Shown: positions 1 through 8,676 of the stretch, piece by piece
Position numbering within the stretch: the stretch's first letter is position 1
Layout: every line of letters starts with the position of its first letter
Assembly (NCBI GenBank): GCA_947466585.1
Contig: CANIEU010000012.1
Span: 1 to 63,784, forward strand
Direction of reading: 5' to 3'
Length of the DNA: 63,784 nt
Source of the DNA: Fibrobacterota bacterium
GTDB taxonomy: Bacteria > Fibrobacterota > Fibrobacteria > UBA11236
Notes under the pieces: model-generated
The model's database searches: none
Told to the model about the DNA's origin: nothing
The model's input: only the letters and a program-made list of their open reading frames with translations
Translations under genes and position numbers: made by a program

Positions 1-1
1 A

Positions 2-241
2 AAGGGGCGCGGGCGCAACCTCGAAGGGGCATTTCGCGCCGACACAAAGCAGTTGCAGGGGTTGCGGGTCTTGCTGGTGGACGACGTCTGCACCACCGGG
101 AGCACTCTGTCGCATTGCCGTGAAGTGTTGCTGGAAGCTGGTGCCGCGCGTGTGGACGCGCTGGTTCTCGCGTGGGTGGAACGCAAGAACAATGAACCGC
201 CGCTTCCGGACTTTGAAGTGGCGGCGGGGTTTTTCGCCTGA
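2..241 (+). CDS. ComF/phosphoribosyltransferase-family protein, 3' end only
   Basis: The reading frame is open from the window edge, so the 5' part lies outside; 79 residues are visible. The PRPP-binding signature VLLVDDVCTTGST (about visible residues 22-34) is the hallmark of type I phosphoribosyltransferases. The preceding RNLEGAF and the following Ala/Val-rich segment match ComF proteins (DNA uptake or amidophosphoribosyltransferase-like), which usually end soon after this motif. Family membership is well supported. Whether it serves competence cannot be told from the fragment. Confidence 0.8.
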   Translation, partial: KGRGRNLEGAFRADTKQLQGLRVLLVDDVCTTGSTLSHCREVLLEAGAARVDALVLAWVERKNNEPPLPDFEVAAGFFA

Positions 242-250
242 TTTTAAAGG

Positions 251-285
251 GTCATTCAGGCTTATTCAGGTTGATTCAGGTTCAG
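251..285. repeat. 10-bp direct repeats
   Basis: Three and a half copies of a 10-bp unit with consensus NTNATTCAGG follow directly after the comF-like stop codon. They lie in the spacer before the DUF975 gene. Function unknown; they could be slippage products or a regulator site. Confidence 0.6.
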
Positions 286-409
286 AAAGGGGGCGCGTAC
301 GGAAATTAGATAGAATTCAGTGATCGTAAAAATATTTGAAAACGTGACCCGGTAATCAACGGGCTGCAATAGATTCGCTTCCGATTCCACCCGGAACCTT
401 GGAGACCCA

Positions 410-1018
410 ATGGCCACGATTTCACAGACCTCGAACAAGGACTTGATGACACGCGCCCGCGCATCGTTGAAGGGGAAGTGGGGCTTGGGCGTAGGGATCC
501 ATGCGTTTTGGTTTTTGCTCTCGGCCATCATAGGCGGGATCACCGGAGGGGGCTCGGCGCTCATTCAGATTCTCATCGTCGGTTCGATCAGTCTCGGAAT
601 TGCGGAAGTGTTCCTCACGATCGCGCGAAAGGGTGATTCTGGCTTTGCCCGAATCTTCGACGGGTTCAAGCGCTTCGGTACCGCGCTCGGAACCTATTTG
701 CTGATGGTGGTTTTCATTCTGCTTTGGTCCCTTCTCCTGATCGTTCCGGGAATCATCGCCGCGCTTTCGTATTCATTGGCTTGGTATGTCCTCATCGATG
801 ATCCTGCGGCAGGCCCCACCGAAGCGTTAAGCACGAGCAAGGCGATGATGCGGGGGAACAAGTGGAAAATGTTCTGCCTTTATTTCCGGTTTACGGGCTG
901 GTTCCTGCTCTGCATTCCCACCGTGGGCATTGGTCTGCTTTGGCTTTGCCCCTATATGCAAACCAGCTTGGCCCATTTCTACGAAGACATCAAGCACGGG
1001 GCCGCGGTCGAATTTTAA
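410..1018 (+). CDS. DUF975-family integral membrane protein
   Basis: A 202-residue polytopic protein. The N-terminus (LMTRARASLKGKWGLGVGIH) is the typical DUF975 opening: a short cytoplasmic helix with an A..LKG.WG motif followed by membrane segments. Hydrophobic stretches lie near residues 25-55, 95-125 and 155-175. The family has no established biochemical role. The start is supported by GGAG a few bases upstream. It stands alone between the comF-like gene and tRNA-Ser. Confidence 0.75.
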   Translation: MATISQTSNKDLMTRARASLKGKWGLGVGIHAFWFLLSAIIGGITGGGSALIQILIVGSISLGIAEVFLTIARKGDSGFARIFDGFKRFGTALGTYLLMVVFILLWSLLLIVPGIIAALSYSLAWYVLIDDPAAGPTEALSTSKAMMRGNKWKMFCLYFRFTGWFLLCIPTVGIGLLWLCPYMQTSLAHFYEDIKHGAAVEF

Positions 1019-1029
1019 AGCAATAAAAA

Positions 1030-1117
1030 TGGCGGAAGAGGTGAGATTCGAACTCACGGATAGTTTCCCATCGGCAGTTTTCAAGACTGCAGCCTTAAAC
1101 CGCTCGGCCACCCTTCC
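1030..1117 (-). tRNA. tRNA-Ser (anticodon TGA)
   Basis: On the minus strand an 88-nt class II tRNA folds cleanly. The acceptor stem GGAAGGG pairs with CTCTTCC (one G-T wobble). It has a GCAGT/ACTGC anticodon stem with loop CTTGAAA (TGA; 1081-1083 on the plus strand is tca), a long variable arm typical of Ser, a T loop TTCGAAT and an encoded CCA end at 1030-1032. It lies downstream of the penicillin-binding protein gene on the same strand. Confidence 0.97.
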
Positions 1118-1207
1118 AGCGCGGGGAAAGGTAATAGACCGGGCGGCTTGACGGAAGAGAACCGAACCACGCGTTTCCGCACGGAACTCGATCCGCCTTT
1201 AGTCGTC

Positions 1208-2779
1208 CTACCGCCCCGCCAAATACCGTCCTTCTTCGTCGGGGTAGGGCGGGGAATAACGCTCCCAGTCGCGGATCACGAGGCCCGCCAACTCGGCGGC
1301 ATGCACCGCCAGATACGTGCGGTTGATGAGCATCACCGCGATGGCGATGCCTTGGTCGGGGTGGTCCTTGCGCCGCGCATAACCGATAAACCATTCGTAA
1401 CGGCCCGGCGGATTGTGTCCGTTCAACGAGCCGGTTTTGCCGCCCATCTCGAGACGCCCGAAATCGGATGCGTCGAGGTTGCGCTGAAATCCGCGCCGCG
1501 CCGTGCCGGTCGAAACCGTGGCCTCCATCAAGGTGCGCAGATTGCGAAGCGTCGCCGGTGAGGCGAAAGGTGAGGTTTCGGCCTCGGGCAAGGTCCATAC
1601 GCGTCCGTTGTCGAGCGATTCGAGCTGACGGGTGAAACGCGTAGGAAGCAGGCGTCCGTCTTGACCGATGGCGCGGGCGATGCGCAGGGCGTGCAACGGC
1701 GAGATGGTGGTTTCGGTGGTGTATCCGCTGGCGACCTCGGCGAGGCCGAACCCGGTGTCGGGGGGATTGATGCGTGCCTGAAGTCCCTGCACGGCTTCGG
1801 CTTGCGGAACCGGGGCGTCGGAGCGTGTGTTATCCGTCGCGTTTTTTGCGGAGTTGGTCGCCGCATCTCCGGACTTGATGCCGTGGTTGAATCCGAGGCG
1901 TTCGGCCATGTCGCGCAGCGGTGCGGAACCCACGCGCATTCCAAGGAGGCCGAAGGTCGGATTGATGGAGCGTGCGAACGCCTCGCGAAGGGTGACGGTG
2001 TTGAGATGGCCGTGCGTTGGAACCCGCAGTTGCGAGCGATACAGCGTATGCGCCCCGCCCACCATCGGCAGATCGTCGAGCGGGTGCGAAATACCATGCT
2101 CGAGCACGGCGGCGGCCGTCACGATTTTAATGAGCGAAGCCGCCGGGAAGGTGGTGCCGAGAGCCATGCGGGGTCGCGTGCTGGTGCCGCTTGAATCCCG
2201 CTCCACCACGGTACGCATTTGGCCGGTGCGCAAGTCGCATACTACCACGACGGCACCTTCGGGGCGATACTGGTTGATGTACCGCTGGGTGCGCGCTTGC
2301 AGAATGATATCGGGAGCATAGCGCGTGACCCAACGCCCTTCGCGAGTGCGCACGGTATCCTGATCGGGAAACGCCACCGGGGTCGGCAGTTCCACGGGGC
2401 CTCCGCTTCTCAACAACGGCAAGCGGATGCCGCCGCGGGGCATATGGGGACGGAAGGCGAAGTAGGCAAATCCCGCCACGATGGCGAGCGCCAAAAGGGG
2501 CGCGGCCCAGCGGGGGCGGCGATGGGGACGATGGGGGCTGTGAGGACGGTGCAGGTGCGGGTTTCCGCGCCCAGGAACATTGGCGTTCCCGTGTGCGTGC
2601 AGGCTCGCCGGTCGGCGAGCCGGGGGATTGGATGCCGCGGGTTCTTTTTTATCCGCGCCGCCCGCCTTGCTCGTATCACCCTTGGCGCTGGTAGTGCCGC
2701 CGGTAAAGCGAGGGGGGCCCGGCTTGTGCGGGGTGATCAGCGAGTCCGGGCGCCGCCGGGGTGGTTCGGAAAACGCCAT
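1208..2779 (-). CDS. Penicillin-binding protein, transpeptidase domain
   Basis: A 523-residue D,D-transpeptidase-like protein that would cross-link peptidoglycan in the periplasm. The first ~85 residues are a Pro/His/Arg-rich cytoplasmic tail. One transmembrane anchor follows (about 90-108, APLLALAIVAGFAYFAF). The transpeptidase fold carries all three motifs: SLIK near residue 213 (SxxK), SIN near 270 (SxN) and KTGS near 447. It is shorter than FtsI/PBP2 and lacks an obvious pedestal or transglycosylase domain, so it is a minimal class B-like enzyme. It starts 7 nt after the orn stop, suggesting cotranscription. The exact peptidoglycan role (division or repair) is not visible. Confidence 0.85.
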   Translation of the reverse strand: MAFSEPPRRRPDSLITPHKPGPPRFTGGTTSAKGDTSKAGGADKKEPAASNPPARRPASLHAHGNANVPGRGNPHLHRPHSPHRPHRRPRWAAPLLALAIVAGFAYFAFRPHMPRGGIRLPLLRSGGPVELPTPVAFPDQDTVRTREGRWVTRYAPDIILQARTQRYINQYRPEGAVVVVCDLRTGQMRTVVERDSSGTSTRPRMALGTTFPAASLIKIVTAAAVLEHGISHPLDDLPMVGGAHTLYRSQLRVPTHGHLNTVTLREAFARSINPTFGLLGMRVGSAPLRDMAERLGFNHGIKSGDAATNSAKNATDNTRSDAPVPQAEAVQGLQARINPPDTGFGLAEVASGYTTETTISPLHALRIARAIGQDGRLLPTRFTRQLESLDNGRVWTLPEAETSPFASPATLRNLRTLMEATVSTGTARRGFQRNLDASDFGRLEMGGKTGSLNGHNPPGRYEWFIGYARRKDHPDQGIAIAVMLINRTYLAVHAAELAGLVIRDWERYSPPYPDEEGRYLAGR

Positions 2780-2786
2780 CGCGTTG

Positions 2787-3389
2787 TCAGGGGGCCACGG
2801 AGGTAGTGGGTGCGGTGCTGCCGGGCGGTGCGACGAAGAGTCGGTCGCGGTAGTATTTCAGTTCTTCCACCGATTCGAGAATGTCGGCGAGAGCGAGATG
2901 CGCTTCGCCTTTTTTGAACGAAGGCAATTCCGGATACCACCGCTTGGCAAGTTCCTTGAAGGAACTGATGTCGACGATGCGATAGTGAAAGAACTTTTCG
3001 AGCTTGGGCATATGACGGCCCAAAAACCGGCGGTCCTGCCAGATGGAGTTTCCGCACAAGGGGATTTTTCCAGCCGGAAGATACTGCGCCAAAAACCCGA
3101 GAGTTTTCATTTCGGCGGTCTCCATGGTTTCCGTCGAAGCCAAAACCCGGTCGAGCAATCCCGATTTGCGGTGTTGTTTCTGGTTCCAGTCATCCATGCC
3201 CGCCAGGGCTTCGGCGGGTGCATTGATGGCAAATACGGGGCCTTCGGCCACTAGATTCAGGTTCGCATCGGTGATGATGGTCGCGATTTCGAGAATGACG
3301 TCGACTTCGGGGTTCAATCCCGTCATTTCAAGGTCGATCCAGGCCAGATAGTTTTGCGGTAAGTTTTGCTGGTCTGGCGGGTTCTGCAT
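2787..3389 (-). CDS. orn: Oligoribonuclease
   Basis: A DEDDh 3'-5' exoribonuclease that degrades 2-5-nt RNAs and pGp[10 protein letters not shown] carries the first acidic motif, [12 protein letters not shown] the second and HLALADI the third with its His. The frame is open further upstream to a GTG at 3431. I choose the ATG at 3389 because AGGAAA lies about 10 nt upstream and because the length (200 aa) then fits the family (about 180). It leads a two-gene unit with the penicillin-binding protein and is divergent from fabF. Confidence 0.95.
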   Translation of the reverse strand: MQNPPDQQNLPQNYLAWIDLEMTGLNPEVDVILEIATIITDANLNLVAEGPVFAINAPAEALAGMDDWNQKQHRKSGLLDRVLASTETMETAEMKTLGFLAQYLPAGKIPLCGNSIWQDRRFLGRHMPKLEKFFHYRIVDISSFKELAKRWYPELPSFKKGEAHLALADILESVEELKYYRDRLFVAPPGSTAPTTSVAP

Positions 3390-3532
3390 GCGCAAGGGGT
3401 TTCCTAAATTGACGAGACGACCTGTTTTCACCTAGACCCTATCAAGGGCCCAAGCTAAAAAATTTGGCTGGTTTGTTGCGATAACGGACGTAAAAATCGA
3501 GTTTGGACGAGTTTGGAAAAAGGAGCTTTGCA

Positions 3533-4804
3533 ATGGCATCGAACGCGACATCGGGATCAAGTTCCAATCGGGACGTAGTGGTTACGGGCATGGGTGTGGT
3601 CACACCCATCGGTCACGACGTGGAGACCTATTTCGCGAACCTGGTCGCCGGCAAGAGCGGCATTGCCCCCATCGAGCGTTTCGATGCGAGCAGCTATGCC
3701 ACCAACTTCGCTGGTGAAGTGCGCGGGTTCGACCCCACGTTGCACTTCGACCCCAAGGAAGCCCAGCGCACCAGCCGTTACATTCAGTACCTCATGCACG
3801 CCTCAATCGATGCGGTAAAGCAGGCGGGCCTCGATCAAACCCCGCCTTCCGATCTTTACCGCGCGGGCGTCATTCTCGGCTCCGGCATGGGCGGCATGGA
3901 AGTGTTCACCGACAATGCGGTGGCGCTCGGTACCAAAGGGCACAAGCGTGTGTCGCCGTTCTTCGTTCCCATGTCCATCACCAACATGGGCAGTGGCATG
4001 GTGTCCATCCGTCTCGGCTGGCGCGGCCCCAACTGGGCCGTCACCTCGGCGTGCACGACCGCAAACCACGCGCTGGCCACCGCGGCCGATCAGATCCGCC
4101 TCGGTCGCGCCGATGTGATGCTGGCGGGCGGCGCCGAAGAATCGGTGTGTGCCGTGTCCCTCGCGGGCTTCTCGAACATGAAAGCGTTGTCGCGCCGCAA
4201 CGACGATCCGACCAAAGCTTCGCGCCCGTTCGACGTGAACCGCGACGGATTCGTGCTCGGCGAAGGCGGCGGCGTGCTGGTGCTTGAATCGCGCGAACAC
4301 GCCGAAGCGCGCGGAGCGAAGATTCTCGCCGTGCTGCGCGGATATGGCATGAGCAGCGATGCCTACCACATGTCGGCACCGCTCGAAACCGGCGAAGCCG
4401 TTGCCTACGCGATGAAGAGCGCGCTGGCGGACGCTGGCCTGCAGCCCACCGACATCGGCATCGTGAACCCGCACGCCACCTCTACGCCGCTGGGCGATGC
4501 CGCCGAGTGCAAGGCGCTGGGGCTCGTGTTCGGAGAACACCTCGCGAAGCTGAAGGTCACGGCGACCAAGTCGATGACCGGCCACTTGCTCGGAGGCACA
4601 AGCGCCACCGAAGCCGTCGCCCTGATCAAGTGCCTGAACACCGGAACCCTGCATCCCACCATCAATGTGGTGGACCAAGATCCCGAATGCCCGGTTGACT
4701 GCGTGCCCAATGTGGCTCAAACCACCACGGCCCGTTTCGGCATCAACAACTCGTTCGGCTTCGGCGGCCACAACAGCTGCGTGGTGTTCGAACGCGGAGA
4801 GTAA
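3533..4804 (+). CDS. fabF: Beta-ketoacyl-ACP synthase II
   Basis: Condensing enzyme of fatty acid elongation, 423 residues. The thiolase-fold catalytic set is present: Cys174 in TSACTTAN, His314 in NPHATSTPLGD, and Lys346/His351 in KSMTGHLLGG. The N-terminal VVVTGMGVVTPIG and the C-terminal NNSFGFGGHN are family hallmarks. The ATG at 3533 is preceded by AAGGAG at good spacing, so the in-frame upstream start is not needed. No acpP or other fab gene is adjacent. A bidirectional terminator separates it from the convergent fba. Confidence 0.96.
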   Translation: MASNATSGSSSNRDVVVTGMGVVTPIGHDVETYFANLVAGKSGIAPIERFDASSYATNFAGEVRGFDPTLHFDPKEAQRTSRYIQYLMHASIDAVKQAGLDQTPPSDLYRAGVILGSGMGGMEVFTDNAVALGTKGHKRVSPFFVPMSITNMGSGMVSIRLGWRGPNWAVTSACTTANHALATAADQIRLGRADVMLAGGAEESVCAVSLAGFSNMKALSRRNDDPTKASRPFDVNRDGFVLGEGGGVLVLESREHAEARGAKILAVLRGYGMSSDAYHMSAPLETGEAVAYAMKSALADAGLQPTDIGIVNPHATSTPLGDAAECKALGLVFGEHLAKLKVTATKSMTGHLLGGTSATEAVALIKCLNTGTLHPTINVVDQDPECPVDCVPNVAQTTTARFGINNSFGFGGHNSCVVFERGE

Positions 4805-4831
4805 ACTGTTCGCCGGATGAATGCATCCATT

Positions 4832-4875
4832 AAAAAAGCCCGCCTCTGTCGAAATGACAGAGACGGGCTTTTTTG
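4832..4875. terminator. Bidirectional intrinsic terminator between fabF and fba
   Basis: A near-perfect hairpin (AGCCCGCCTCTGTC with GACAGAGACGGGCT, 5-nt loop) is flanked by A6 on the left and T6 on the right. It can therefore terminate both convergent genes. Confidence 0.9.
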
Positions 4876-4892
4876 TTTTGATCGAAATCGAA

Positions 4893-5918
4893 TTAGGCTT
4901 TGTACAGCGTTTTGCCGCTCGAGTTCAGGTCGTCGCAGGCTTCCTTGATGCGCTGCGCCATGCCTTTCTCGCCGAGCTTCAGGTATGCGCGCGGATCGTA
5001 GGCCTTCTTGTTGCCCACTTCGCCGTCGACCTTGAGCAGGCCGTCGTAGTTCTTGAAGATGTGGTCGGTCACCGGGCGCGAGAACGCATACTGCGTATCG
5101 GTGTCCACGTTCATCTTGACCACGCCGTACGACAGCGTCTCGTGGATCTCTTCCTTGGTCGAGCCGGAACCGCCGTGGAACACGAGGTCGAAGCGCGCGC
5201 CGTACTTGGCCTTGAGCGCGTCCTGACCATCCTTGAGGATGGTGGGTTTGAGCTTCACGTTGCCGGGCTTGTACACGCCGTGCACGTTGCCGAAGGTCGC
5301 GGCGAACATGTAACGACCGCCGAGGTGGTTCAAAGCTTCGTACACGCCGAGCATGTCCTCGGGGGTGGTGTAGAGCTTGTCTGCAGCGACGTTGGAGGTA
5401 TCGTGACCGTCTTCTTCGCCGCCGACCACGCCGGCTTCGACCTCGAGGATGATTTCATTCGCCGCACACAGAACCATCAGTTCCTTGGCGATCTTCATGT
5501 TCTCTTCGAGCGAGAGCTCGGAGCCGTCGAACATGTGGCTGTTGAACAGGTTCGGCAAGCCGGCGGCGCGGCGCATGGCTGTTTCCGCAATGAGCGGCTT
5601 CATGAACGAGTCGACCTTACCGGGCTGGCAGTGGTCGGTGTGGAGGGCGATGTTGACCGGGTAACGGTCGGCCACGCGGCGGACGTGTTCGGCGAGGGTG
5701 ATGGCGCCGAGGACCATGTCCTTGACGTACGAGCCGGAAGCGTGCTGACCGCCGCCGGTGGAGACCTGGATGATGCCGTCGGATTTGGCTTCGGCGAATC
5801 CGAGCAGGGCGGCGTTGGCGGTTTCCATGTTGGAAACGTTGATGGCGGGGTAGGCGTATTTGTTCTTGTTTGCCGAGTCCAACATCTCGTTGTACTGCTT
5901 GAAATTCACGATGGGCAT
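4893..5918 (-). CDS. fba: Fructose-bisphosphate aldolase, class II
   Basis: Zinc-dependent aldolase of glycolysis/gluconeogenesis, 341 residues. HTDHCQ holds the catalytic Asp and a zinc His. The GGSGST motif and the later His-containing segments fit class IIA (E. coli FbaA-like, about 359 aa), as does the C-terminal GKTLYKA. The ATG at 5918 has AAGGAG 7 nt upstream; the longer frame is not needed. Its promoter at 5961-5991 is one of the clearest in the window. Confidence 0.96.
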   Translation of the reverse strand: MPIVNFKQYNEMLDSANKNKYAYPAINVSNMETANAALLGFAEAKSDGIIQVSTGGGQHASGSYVKDMVLGAITLAEHVRRVADRYPVNIALHTDHCQPGKVDSFMKPLIAETAMRRAAGLPNLFNSHMFDGSELSLEENMKIAKELMVLCAANEIILEVEAGVVGGEEDGHDTSNVAADKLYTTPEDMLGVYEALNHLGGRYMFAATFGNVHGVYKPGNVKLKPTILKDGQDALKAKYGARFDLVFHGGSGSTKEEIHETLSYGVVKMNVDTDTQYAFSRPVTDHIFKNYDGLLKVDGEVGNKKAYDPRAYLKLGEKGMAQRIKEACDDLNSSGKTLYKA

Positions 5919-5960
5919 GAACGCTCCTTGAGTGGTCTTTTTGGGTGTCTGCGGGAGCGC

Positions 5961-5991
5961 CAAAGTTAGCATTTAGGTCAATCCGGCTCAA
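5961..5991 (-). promoter_or_regulatory. fba promoter, TTG-N20-TAACTTTG
   Basis: On the minus strand TTG (5991-5989) is followed after 20 nt by TAACTTTG (5968-5961). This matches the Bacteroidota -33/-7 architecture (TTG, 19-21 nt, TAnnTTTG). The leader to the fba ATG is about 40 nt and contains a Shine-Dalgarno sequence. Confidence 0.7.
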
Positions 5992-6260
5992 TCTTGTTTC
6001 GATTGACAATTTTGGCCAAATAGCGCGATGATTTAGGATTGCAACAGCAGGGGATGGGCGCGTATGACAACGGCGGGGCATTCACACCGCGCTATCTTCG
6101 CGGGTGCGCGCCTCACCCCTAACCTCCGCCTGCGGCGGACTTCGGGCTGCGCCCTCAGCCTCAGCAGATGGGTGGAGAGGCGGATCGGTGCAGTATGAGA
6201 ATGGTGGTTAAGCACCGATATGAAGCCGCCATCGGCGGCTGAATAACGTCATACCTTCGT
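5992..6260. other. Intergenic spacer between divergent fba and xseA
   Basis: No convincing gene. At 6112-6181 there is a sequence starting CTCACCCCTAACC and ending GGTGGAGAGG, with an internal GC-rich palindrome (CCGCCTGCGGCGG). Its ends resemble the element at 17649-17689, so I read it as a dispersed intergenic repeat. Confidence 0.5.
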
Positions 6261-6268
6261 TATCTTTG
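6261..6268 (+). promoter_or_regulatory. xseA -7 element TATCTTTG
   Basis: Exact TAnnTTTG match ending 4 nt before the xseA ATG, with no Shine-Dalgarno sequence between. Transcription would start at or very near the start codon. No clear -33 TTG is visible. Confidence 0.6.
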
Positions 6269-6272
6269 CGAG

Positions 6273-7670
6273 ATGTCTGAAACCGTTGACGCACTTTTAG
6301 CCCAAGGCGGTGATTCCGCAGCGGCTCCTGCGTCTGGAGAGAAAAAAGCGTACACGGTCGAGCAGTACAACAGGGCCGTCGAACGGAAGATGAAGGAGTT
6401 CCCCCGCATCTGGGTCAAGGGTGTCCTGACCCAGGTCAATGTGCGGGGCAAGGCGGTTTATATGGAGCTGGCCGACTTCGTCGAAGGCGACTCCCGTCCC
6501 AAGGCCATTCTTCCCGTGATGATGTGGGCGTGGGACTTCGACAATTTTTCGGCCCGCTTCGCTCAGCTTCCCACCCCCTTCAAGATTCAGACCGAGCTCA
6601 AGGTTTCCTTCCTGCTCGAGTCGAGCTTTTACGTTCCCACCGGGCGCTTCCAGCCCAAGGTGGTGGATGTCGACGAGTCATTCACCTTGGGCGAGTTGGC
6701 CAAGACCCGGCAAAAGATTCTCGAGACCCTCCGTCGCGAGGGGTTACTCGAGGCGAACAAGAAACGGGTTCTGGCGGACCTCCCTCTGCGCGTGGGTCTC
6801 ATCTCAGCCCGCGGGTCCGCGGCCTTTCAAGATTTCACCACGATCCTGCTTCAGTCCGGCTTTTCCTTTGACATTGTCTTCGCCGAGGCGCGCATGCAGG
6901 GGCAGGAGACCGAGCCCACCGTAATCGCCGCTTTCGAACTTTTAGCCCGCCGGTCTCTCGACGTGATCTGCCTCGTGCGCGGCGGCGGTTCCAAAACCGA
7001 CCTAGTGTACTTTGACTCGGAAAAAATCTGCCGTGCCATCGCCACTTGCCCGGTACCCGTGCTTACGGGGATTGGTCACGAGATCGACCGATCCCTTTCA
7101 GATATCTTAGCTTATGAAGATTTGTTGACGCCTACCGATTGCGCCAAATTCTTGGAAAGCCGGGTAGCGGATGTATGGGCCTCCGTATGCCGCCGCGCCG
7201 AAGCCCTGCAGGAATCCTGGGACCAGGCTTATCGAAACGAAGGGGTTTCGGTCATGGAGCGTGCGGAGTCGCTGCGTTCCAACTGGGATAGCCGGTCGCA
7301 GCGTGAGGTGCAGAAGCAGTCCGATGTGGCACGTAACATTGTTCTTGCAAGCAACCGATTTGTAAAGGGTTGCCGTGAAAAGCTCGTACTAAACCGCATC
7401 GGTCTCGTGCGCGGCCCCGAGAAAATCGTGCGGCTCGAAACCGTGCGGCTCGATCTGAAGGCCAAACTGGTGCAGGCCTCCGATCCGGTAGCCTTGCTCA
7501 AGCGCGGGTTCGCTCAGGTGGTGACGGCCTCGGGGAACTGGATCCGCGGCGCGCAGGATACCGCAACCGGGGAAACCATCCACATCCGCTTCGCCGATGG
7601 CACCATCGGCGCGCGGGTCGAGACGATAGAGAACAACGAAAACACGGAATCGAAGGAGCAGGACTCATGA
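6273..7670 (+). CDS. xseA: Exodeoxyribonuclease VII large subunit
   Basis: Catalytic/DNA-binding subunit of ExoVII, which degrades single-stranded DNA from both ends to oligonucleotides; 465 residues. An N-terminal OB-fold (about 30-135, with YTVEQYNRAVERKM and IWVKGVLTQV) precedes the catalytic region. There LISARGSAAFQDF, LVRGGGSKTDLVYFDSE and GIGHEIDRSLSD are the conserved blocks. A coiled-coil region (about 300-400) and a C-terminal segment (LLKRGFAQVVTASGNWIRG) complete it. It overlaps xseB by 4 nt (ATGA), so the two subunits are translationally coupled. Confidence 0.95.
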   Translation: MSETVDALLAQGGDSAAAPASGEKKAYTVEQYNRAVERKMKEFPRIWVKGVLTQVNVRGKAVYMELADFVEGDSRPKAILPVMMWAWDFDNFSARFAQLPTPFKIQTELKVSFLLESSFYVPTGRFQPKVVDVDESFTLGELAKTRQKILETLRREGLLEANKKRVLADLPLRVGLISARGSAAFQDFTTILLQSGFSFDIVFAEARMQGQETEPTVIAAFELLARRSLDVICLVRGGGSKTDLVYFDSEKICRAIATCPVPVLTGIGHEIDRSLSDILAYEDLLTPTDCAKFLESRVADVWASVCRRAEALQESWDQAYRNEGVSVMERAESLRSNWDSRSQREVQKQSDVARNIVLASNRFVKGCREKLVLNRIGLVRGPEKIVRLETVRLDLKAKLVQASDPVALLKRGFAQVVTASGNWIRGAQDTATGETIHIRFADGTIGARVETIENNENTESKEQDS

Positions 7671-7912
7671 CCAAGGCTAAGGGAACCGTACTCGACCCCA
7701 CGACCCTCAATTACTCCGAAGCCATCGAACGCCTCGACGAGATTCTCGAGGATATTGACGCAAGTCGTGTTCCCATCGACATTTTGGCCGAGCGCGTGGT
7801 CGAAGCAGCGGGGCTCTTGAAACGGTGTAAGAGCGTGCTCACCGAAACCGAGGCGAAGGTCCGTGATGTGCTCAAGGACCTGGAAACGGATTTCGGGGAA
7901 GAGCAGAAATAA
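7667..7912 (+). CDS. xseB: Exodeoxyribonuclease VII small subunit
   Basis: An 81-residue helical protein. LNYSEAIERLDEILEDID is the typical XseB opening, followed by the second helix (LKRCKSVLTETEAKV). It binds the helical arm of XseA to form the active nuclease. The start codon overlaps the xseA stop. Confidence 0.93.
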   Translation: MTKAKGTVLDPTTLNYSEAIERLDEILEDIDASRVPIDILAERVVEAAGLLKRCKSVLTETEAKVRDVLKDLETDFGEEQK

Positions 7913-7963
7913 GATCGAGGGGCTTCGTCGAGGAGCCGGTGGTGGGGCCCTTCGTCAACAATC

Positions 7964-7993
7964 CCGTCATTCCCGCCTCCGCGGGAATGACGG
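7964..7993. repeat. Palindromic intergenic repeat
   Basis: A perfect 13-bp inverted repeat (CCGTCATTCCCGC / GCGGGAATGACGG) with a 4-nt loop lies between convergent xseB and the DUF1330 gene. The same motif is a widespread REP-like intergenic palindrome in many bacteria. Here it may also act as a transcription stop, though it has no U-run. Confidence 0.75.
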
Positions 7994-8007
7994 ACAAAAA
8001 ACCGGCA

Positions 8008-8313
8008 CTAGGCCGAATGGTATTCCGGTCCCGGCTCGCCATACCGGATCGCGGTGGCGAGAATGCACGCTTCCCGCGTCGAGGCAAGAGCTTTGAAATC
8101 GGGATCGTTCCGGTAAGCCTCGAGTGACTTCGCATCGGGGAAGGTCACGAGGTGGGTCTCTCGATGATAAAAGTCCTCGGGGTCGGGGGCGAGTTCGATG
8201 GCCCGTTCGATGCCGCCTCCGTGCCTTTCCATGATCCGGGCTGCCTTACGTTCGTAGTCCCGGAAGGCTTCGATCCGGTCGGGGTGGACGGTCAGGGTGG
8301 CGATCAAAATCAT
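8008..8313 (-). CDS. DUF1330-like dimeric alpha/beta-barrel protein
   Basis: A 101-residue protein with the ferredoxin-like pattern of small dimeric barrels: MILIATLTVHPDRIEAFRDYERKA, then a conserved HGG, a LVTFPDAKSLEAYRNDPDF strand-helix and a C-terminal strand. DUF1330 and related antibiotic-monooxygenase-like proteins look like this; substrates are unknown. The ATG at 8313 is preceded by AAGGAG, which decides against the longer frame. Confidence 0.7.
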   Translation of the reverse strand: MILIATLTVHPDRIEAFRDYERKAARIMERHGGGIERAIELAPDPEDFYHRETHLVTFPDAKSLEAYRNDPDFKALASTREACILATAIRYGEPGPEYHSA

Positions 8314-8676
8314 GGGGGACTCTCCTTCAGGCGGGCGATCAAGGTTCGGGTATGCCAACTGACGTTTCCCCCCTCACCCAGATGGGTATCGCCGGAGAAT
8401 TTCCGGATTTGCATGGAAAAGCGCAAAATTAGCACGAAAAACGCGATTTCTCCTTCTGTCTCATCTTCCGGAAAGGGCAGGGGGACGGAAACTTGAATTT
8501 TTGCAAATATCGGCCCTAAAAATTTCCTTACAAGGATATATTCGGTTTAGCAATAAAGAGCCAAGAAACGGATTTTCCGCTATATTGGATCTTGTTGTTT
8601 AAACCGACTCGGTCACACTTCGGTAACGTTTGTGTGATCGGTTTGTAATTAAAATTTTTTTCACGGGGAGAGTTTT
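8314..8676. other. AT-rich spacer upstream of the secreted malectin-like gene
   Basis: No gene seen. The base composition is distinctly more AT-rich than the rest of the window from about 8480. An interrupted palindrome TCACAC (8613-8618) / GTGTGA (8632-8637), separated by 13 nt, lies 40 nt before the next start codon and could be an operator or a leader hairpin. GGGGAGAG just before the ATG is the ribosome binding site. Confidence 0.45.

Noticed and set aside
4821-5969. A 382-codon plus-strand frame opposite fba
   Set aside because: Starts inside the fabF terminator and mirrors fba; no supporting motif.
6239-6260. A -33 TTG partner for the xseA -7 element
   Set aside because: No TTG at 19-21 nt spacing; only the fba promoter shows both elements clearly, so I claim only the -7 part for most genes.
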